Shown here in pieces: positions 5,067 to 8,079 of a DNA stretch of 8,079 nt. Both the position numbers and the translations under genes were made by a program. Source of the stretch: Allomuricauda sp. (GTDB taxonomy: Bacteria > Bacteroidota > Bacteroidia > Flavobacteriales > Flavobacteriaceae); the NCBI GenBank assembly GCA_028289745.1, contig JANQOD010000295.1, positions 1 to 8,079 on the forward strand, given 5' to 3'. The notes beneath the pieces are model-generated. The model was not told where the DNA came from and made no database searches. It saw nothing but the letters and a program-made list of their open reading frames with translations. Position 1 is the stretch's first letter; each line of letters opens with the position of its first letter.

Positions 5067-7832
5067 ATGAGATATCTCCTCTTCATAATAGCCCTTCCGA
5101 TATTCAATTTGGCCATTGCCCAGAGCGATTCCACGTTGATAACCATTTCTTTTGAAAATACACCGCTCAAAGAGGCCATTCATGAATTGGAAGAAAAAAC
5201 TGCATATAGGTTTTACTATGTCTCAGACTGGCTGACCGATAAAACGGTTTCGGGTTCATTTGAAAAGGTCGACATAACAGAGTTGCTTCAAAACATTTTT
5301 AATGAAACGGTCATCAACTTCTATATCTTAGAAGGTAATAAGATCGCCCTCAACAGAAATACAATCATCTATGATGAGTTGCCAGATGGTTTCTTCGGAA
5401 ATCTTGAACAACCGGTTGAAACTGCGAAAAAGGAAAAAGTTGAAGTAAACAACCCAATACTTATTTCAAAAGATGACGTATCAGAAAAGAGCGAGGTCGA
5501 AATTGTTAGGATCGGGAAAGAGCATAGTGCACCAAGGGCACATTTCAAGCTTAGTGGTCATGCCTATATCAAAATGTCAGGAGAACCCGTGCCAAATCTT
5601 TCCATTGTGGTCAACAAGGGAAAAATTGGAACGGTAACGAACAACGAGGGATTTTATGAAATTGAACTGCTACCAGGGCTCAATACTATTCAAACCCGTT
5701 CTCTGGGCACCCAGCCGATGCAGAAAAACGTAATAATCTACAGCAACGGAACACTTGACTTTCAACTTAATGAAAGCATAGAACGTTTAGATGAGGTGGT
5801 TGTAAGTGCTGATTTTGCCAAAAATGTGGAGGAAGCCACGATGGGAGCCACTGAAATCTCATCTGAAGAGACCAAAAATGTTCCCGTTGTCTTGGGCGAA
5901 CGAAATATCTTCAAGGTGGCGACCACTTTGCCCGGCATCAGTACGGCAGGTGAAGGGGCAACAGGTTTTAATGTCAGGGGCGGTAGTGCAGACCAAAATC
6001 TGGTGCTTATGGATGGTGCGGTAATCTATAACCCAACCCACTTTTTTGGAATTTTTCAGGCAATGAACCCTTTTACGGCAGAAGACCTGAAAATATATAA
6101 GGGGAGTATCCCTCCTGAATATGGCGGAAGGTTGTCTTCAGTTTTTGAAATTGTCAATAAAGATGCCAATACACAAGAGTTTGCCGGAGAGGCCTCTATA
6201 GGGCCCGTGACCAACAATATTGCACTTGAAGTTCCCGTGGTCAAAGACAAGTCTGCCGTTTTGATCGGGGGTAGGGGCACTTATTCTGATTGGATCTTGA
6301 GATCGTTGGATGAAGAGTCGTTGAGAAACAGTCAAGCATCTTTTTATGATTTCATCATCAAATACAACCATAAGGTTGATGAGAAAAACGACGTGAGGGC
6401 ATCAGCCTACTATAGTAGGGATGCTTTTAGCATTACCTCAGATTCGCTGTACAATTACAACAATCGATTGTTTTCTTTGAGATGGACCCATAGGTTCAAT
6501 CAGAAGAATACGGGAGATCTTTTGCTGACCAATAGTAGGTATGGTTTTAACATCGACTTTGATGGTGAAACGGATACAGATTTCCTATTTGGTTACAAGG
6601 TCAATGAAACCATGTTGAAATTGAAGATGCAATATCTGCACAATGATGCACATAGCTTCGATTATGGCATATCGACCAAGCTCTACACAGTAGATCCCGG
6701 TGATATTGAGCCACAAGGTAGCCAATCAATCGTACAGGCAATGAGCATTCCAAAAGAGAAGGCACTCGAATCGGCACTGTTTGTTTCAGACACCTATGAA
6801 GTAAACAAACGATTATTGTTAGATCTAGGTTTTAGATACTCTTTTTTTGCCGCTCTCGGAGAGTCGGAACAACGCGTTTATGCACAGGGGGTGCCTAGGG
6901 AACAGGGCACGGCAATAGATACGTTGCAGTACGGAAACAACGAAATTATCGAAACCTATTCGGGCGCTGAGTTCAGGCTTTCTGGCAGGTATTTTTTGAC
7001 AGATGATTTTTCTATAAAAGCCGGTTATAACACCACTTACCAGTATATTCATACATTATCGAACAATACAACGGTTTCTCCCATAGATACATGGAAACTT
7101 TCAGATTTGAACATAAGGCCCCAAAGGGCTCGGCAATATGCACTGGGCCTGTATAAGAATTTTTCGGGAGACGCATTTGAACTAAGCTTGGAAGGGTACT
7201 ACAAAAGATTGAAGAACACACTTGATTTTAAGGTGGGCGCAGATCTCATATTGAACGAGAATATAGAAACAGAGGTCTTGCAGGGTGAAGGCAAAGCTTA
7301 TGGGGTCGAATTCTTGCTGAGAAAAAATCGAGGCAAACTCAATGGTTGGCTCGGGTATACGTACTCAAGGGCCTTCATTAGATTAGACAGTGAATTCGCC
7401 GAAGAAACAGTGAACAATGGAGACTATTATCCTGCAAATTTTGATCGGCCACATGATTTTAGCCTAGTGGCCAATTATAAGTTTACGAAACGTTTCAGCC
7501 TTTCTGCCAATTTTGCCTATCAAACAGGAAGGCCAGTGACCTATCCTCTGGGTAATTATACCTACAGAGGTGCAGAATATGCCTTCTACAGTGATCGTAA
7601 TAAATTCAGGATTCCGGATTACTACCGTCTCGATTTGAGTTTCAATGTGGAGGGAAACCATAAGCTTAAAAAATTGGCCCATAGTTTTTGGAACATTTCC
7701 ATATACAATGTACTGGGCAGAAATAATCCCTATTCTGTGTTCTTTGTTACCGAAAACGGTGATATACAAGCATACAAAAGTTCTATTTTCACCATTCCGA
7801 TACCCACGATAACCTATAATTTTAAATTTTAA
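5067..7832 (+). CDS. TonB-dependent outer-membrane receptor with STN and carboxypeptidase-regulatory-like domains
   Basis: A 921-residue receptor with a complete architecture. The signal peptide is 1-18 (cleavage after AIA). The STN (secretin/TonB short N-terminal) domain spans about 22-96 and starts ITISFENTPLKEAIHELEEKT. A charged linker (about 97-160) is followed by a carboxypeptidase-regulatory-like beta-sandwich (about 162-240), a DEVVVSA segment (242-248), a plug domain (about 255-375) with FNVRGGS (301-307) and PPEYGGRLSSVFEI, and a long beta-barrel rich in alternating aromatic strands. It ends in NFKF with the C-terminal Phe typical of outer-membrane barrels. It imports a ligand across the outer membrane using TonB-ExbBD energy. 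The STN domain usually passes a ligand signal to a FecR-type anti-sigma factor, but none is encoded in the window. The substrate is unknown. The following DUF4249 lipoprotein suggests a SusC/SusD-like pair, although this receptor is not a typical SusC by length. Confidence 0.93.
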   Translation: MRYLLFIIALPIFNLAIAQSDSTLITISFENTPLKEAIHELEEKTAYRFYYVSDWLTDKTVSGSFEKVDITELLQNIFNETVINFYILEGNKIALNRNTIIYDELPDGFFGNLEQPVETAKKEKVEVNNPILISKDDVSEKSEVEIVRIGKEHSAPRAHFKLSGHAYIKMSGEPVPNLSIVVNKGKIGTVTNNEGFYEIELLPGLNTIQTRSLGTQPMQKNVIIYSNGTLDFQLNESIERLDEVVVSADFAKNVEEATMGATEISSEETKNVPVVLGERNIFKVATTLPGISTAGEGATGFNVRGGSADQNLVLMDGAVIYNPTHFFGIFQAMNPFTAEDLKIYKGSIPPEYGGRLSSVFEIVNKDANTQEFAGEASIGPVTNNIALEVPVVKDKSAVLIGGRGTYSDWILRSLDEESLRNSQASFYDFIIKYNHKVDEKNDVRASAYYSRDAFSITSDSLYNYNNRLFSLRWTHRFNQKNTGDLLLTNSRYGFNIDFDGETDTDFLFGYKVNETMLKLKMQYLHNDAHSFDYGISTKLYTVDPGDIEPQGSQSIVQAMSIPKEKALESALFVSDTYEVNKRLLLDLGFRYSFFAALGESEQRVYAQGVPREQGTAIDTLQYGNNEIIETYSGAEFRLSGRYFLTDDFSIKAGYNTTYQYIHTLSNNTTVSPIDTWKLSDLNIRPQRARQYALGLYKNFSGDAFELSLEGYYKRLKNTLDFKVGADLILNENIETEVLQGEGKAYGVEFLLRKNRGKLNGWLGYTYSRAFIRLDSEFAEETVNNGDYYPANFDRPHDFSLVANYKFTKRFSLSANFAYQTGRPVTYPLGNYTYRGAEYAFYSDRNKFRIPDYYRLDLSFNVEGNHKLKKLAHSFWNISIYNVLGRNNPYSVFFVTENGDIQAYKSSIFTIPIPTITYNFKF

Positions 7833-7838
7833 GACATT

Positions 7839-8079
7839 TTGGCGGTACCAATAGCCCGATATAGACACTACATTACCTCAATATTCATGCTCACACTTTT
7901 CTTGCAGAGCTGTGTTGAACCCTTTGAGGCGGCCACCGAAGATTTTGAGAGTGTATTGGTCATAGATGCCCTCATAACCAATGAGTTAAAATACCAACAA
8001 ATAAACCTTAGCCGTACTTTTCGGTTTGAAGACGAAGAGGCCGGAGGTGAAGTGGGGGCTACTGTAAGGGTGCTGGATG
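7839..8079 (+). CDS. DUF4249-type outer-membrane lipoprotein, C-terminus cut by window
   Basis: The first 80 codons of a gene that leaves the right edge. Reading from the TTG at 7839 gives MAVPIARYRHYITSIFMLTL and then a lipobox LQSC with Cys25, followed by VEPFEAATEDFESVLVIDALI, TNE, INLSRTFRFEDEE and GATVRVLD. The 'C-x-EPF...lvVdalItne...v.LsrS' layout with a following GAtV strand is characteristic of DUF4249 lipoproteins, commonly encoded next to TonB-dependent receptors in Bacteroidota. TTG is chosen because an in-frame stop (the TAA of the receptor) lies two codons upstream and the first ATG (7887) would leave no basic n-region. An ATT at 7836 is the only other candidate. Acidic residues just after the cysteine are compatible with surface export, which is inference. 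It begins six bases after the receptor stop, so it is very likely in the same operon. Confidence 0.8.
   Translation, partial: MAVPIARYRHYITSIFMLTLFLQSCVEPFEAATEDFESVLVIDALITNELKYQQINLSRTFRFEDEEAGGEVGATVRVLD

Noticed and set aside
7464..7868. A 134-codon minus-strand reading frame
   Set aside because: It is antisense to the C-terminal barrel of the receptor and the start of the DUF4249 gene, both well supported.

Overview
The window looks like a chromosomal segment from a marine-type member of the Bacteroidota, most likely family Flavobacteriaceae. This rests on protein content: a TonB-dependent receptor with an STN domain and a carboxypeptidase-regulatory-like domain, a DUF4249 lipoprotein, a DUF1343 lipoprotein and a flavobacterial-style LolC/E-like permease. 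It also rests on several copies of the flavobacterial -7 promoter motif TAnnTTTG just ahead of start codons. No tRNA, rRNA, insertion sequence, CRISPR array or phage gene was seen, and no stretch over 300 bases lacks a gene.

Left part (1-2848, minus strand). Reading leftwards, there is an FtsX/LolC-E-like ABC permease (2848-1607), then a probable intrinsic terminator, then a cysteine synthase/cystathionine beta-synthase-type PLP enzyme (1482-502) with its own near-leaderless promoter. Three bases further on begins an aldose 1-epimerase-like protein (498 to <1), cut by the window edge. The last two are probably co-transcribed. The permease is probably a separate unit.

Middle (2852-4078, plus strand). 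A DUF1343/NamZ-like (GH171) lipoprotein, probably an exo-acting peptidoglycan hexosaminidase, starts only 3 bases from the divergent permease start. Each gene's promoter must therefore lie inside the other's coding region. A good -7 motif for the permease is visible inside the signal-peptide codons of the DUF1343 gene.

Right part (4275-8079, plus strand). This is a tight three-gene envelope cluster: an unrecognised exported protein of about 262 residues, a 921-residue STN-containing TonB-dependent receptor, and a DUF4249 outer-membrane lipoprotein cut by the window edge. The gaps are 3 and 6 bases, so this is very likely one operon. The receptor and lipoprotein resemble a SusC/SusD-style division of labour (transport channel plus surface lipoprotein), but the substrate cannot be read from the sequence. 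This cluster, with its unknown first gene, is the best candidate here for an undescribed system.
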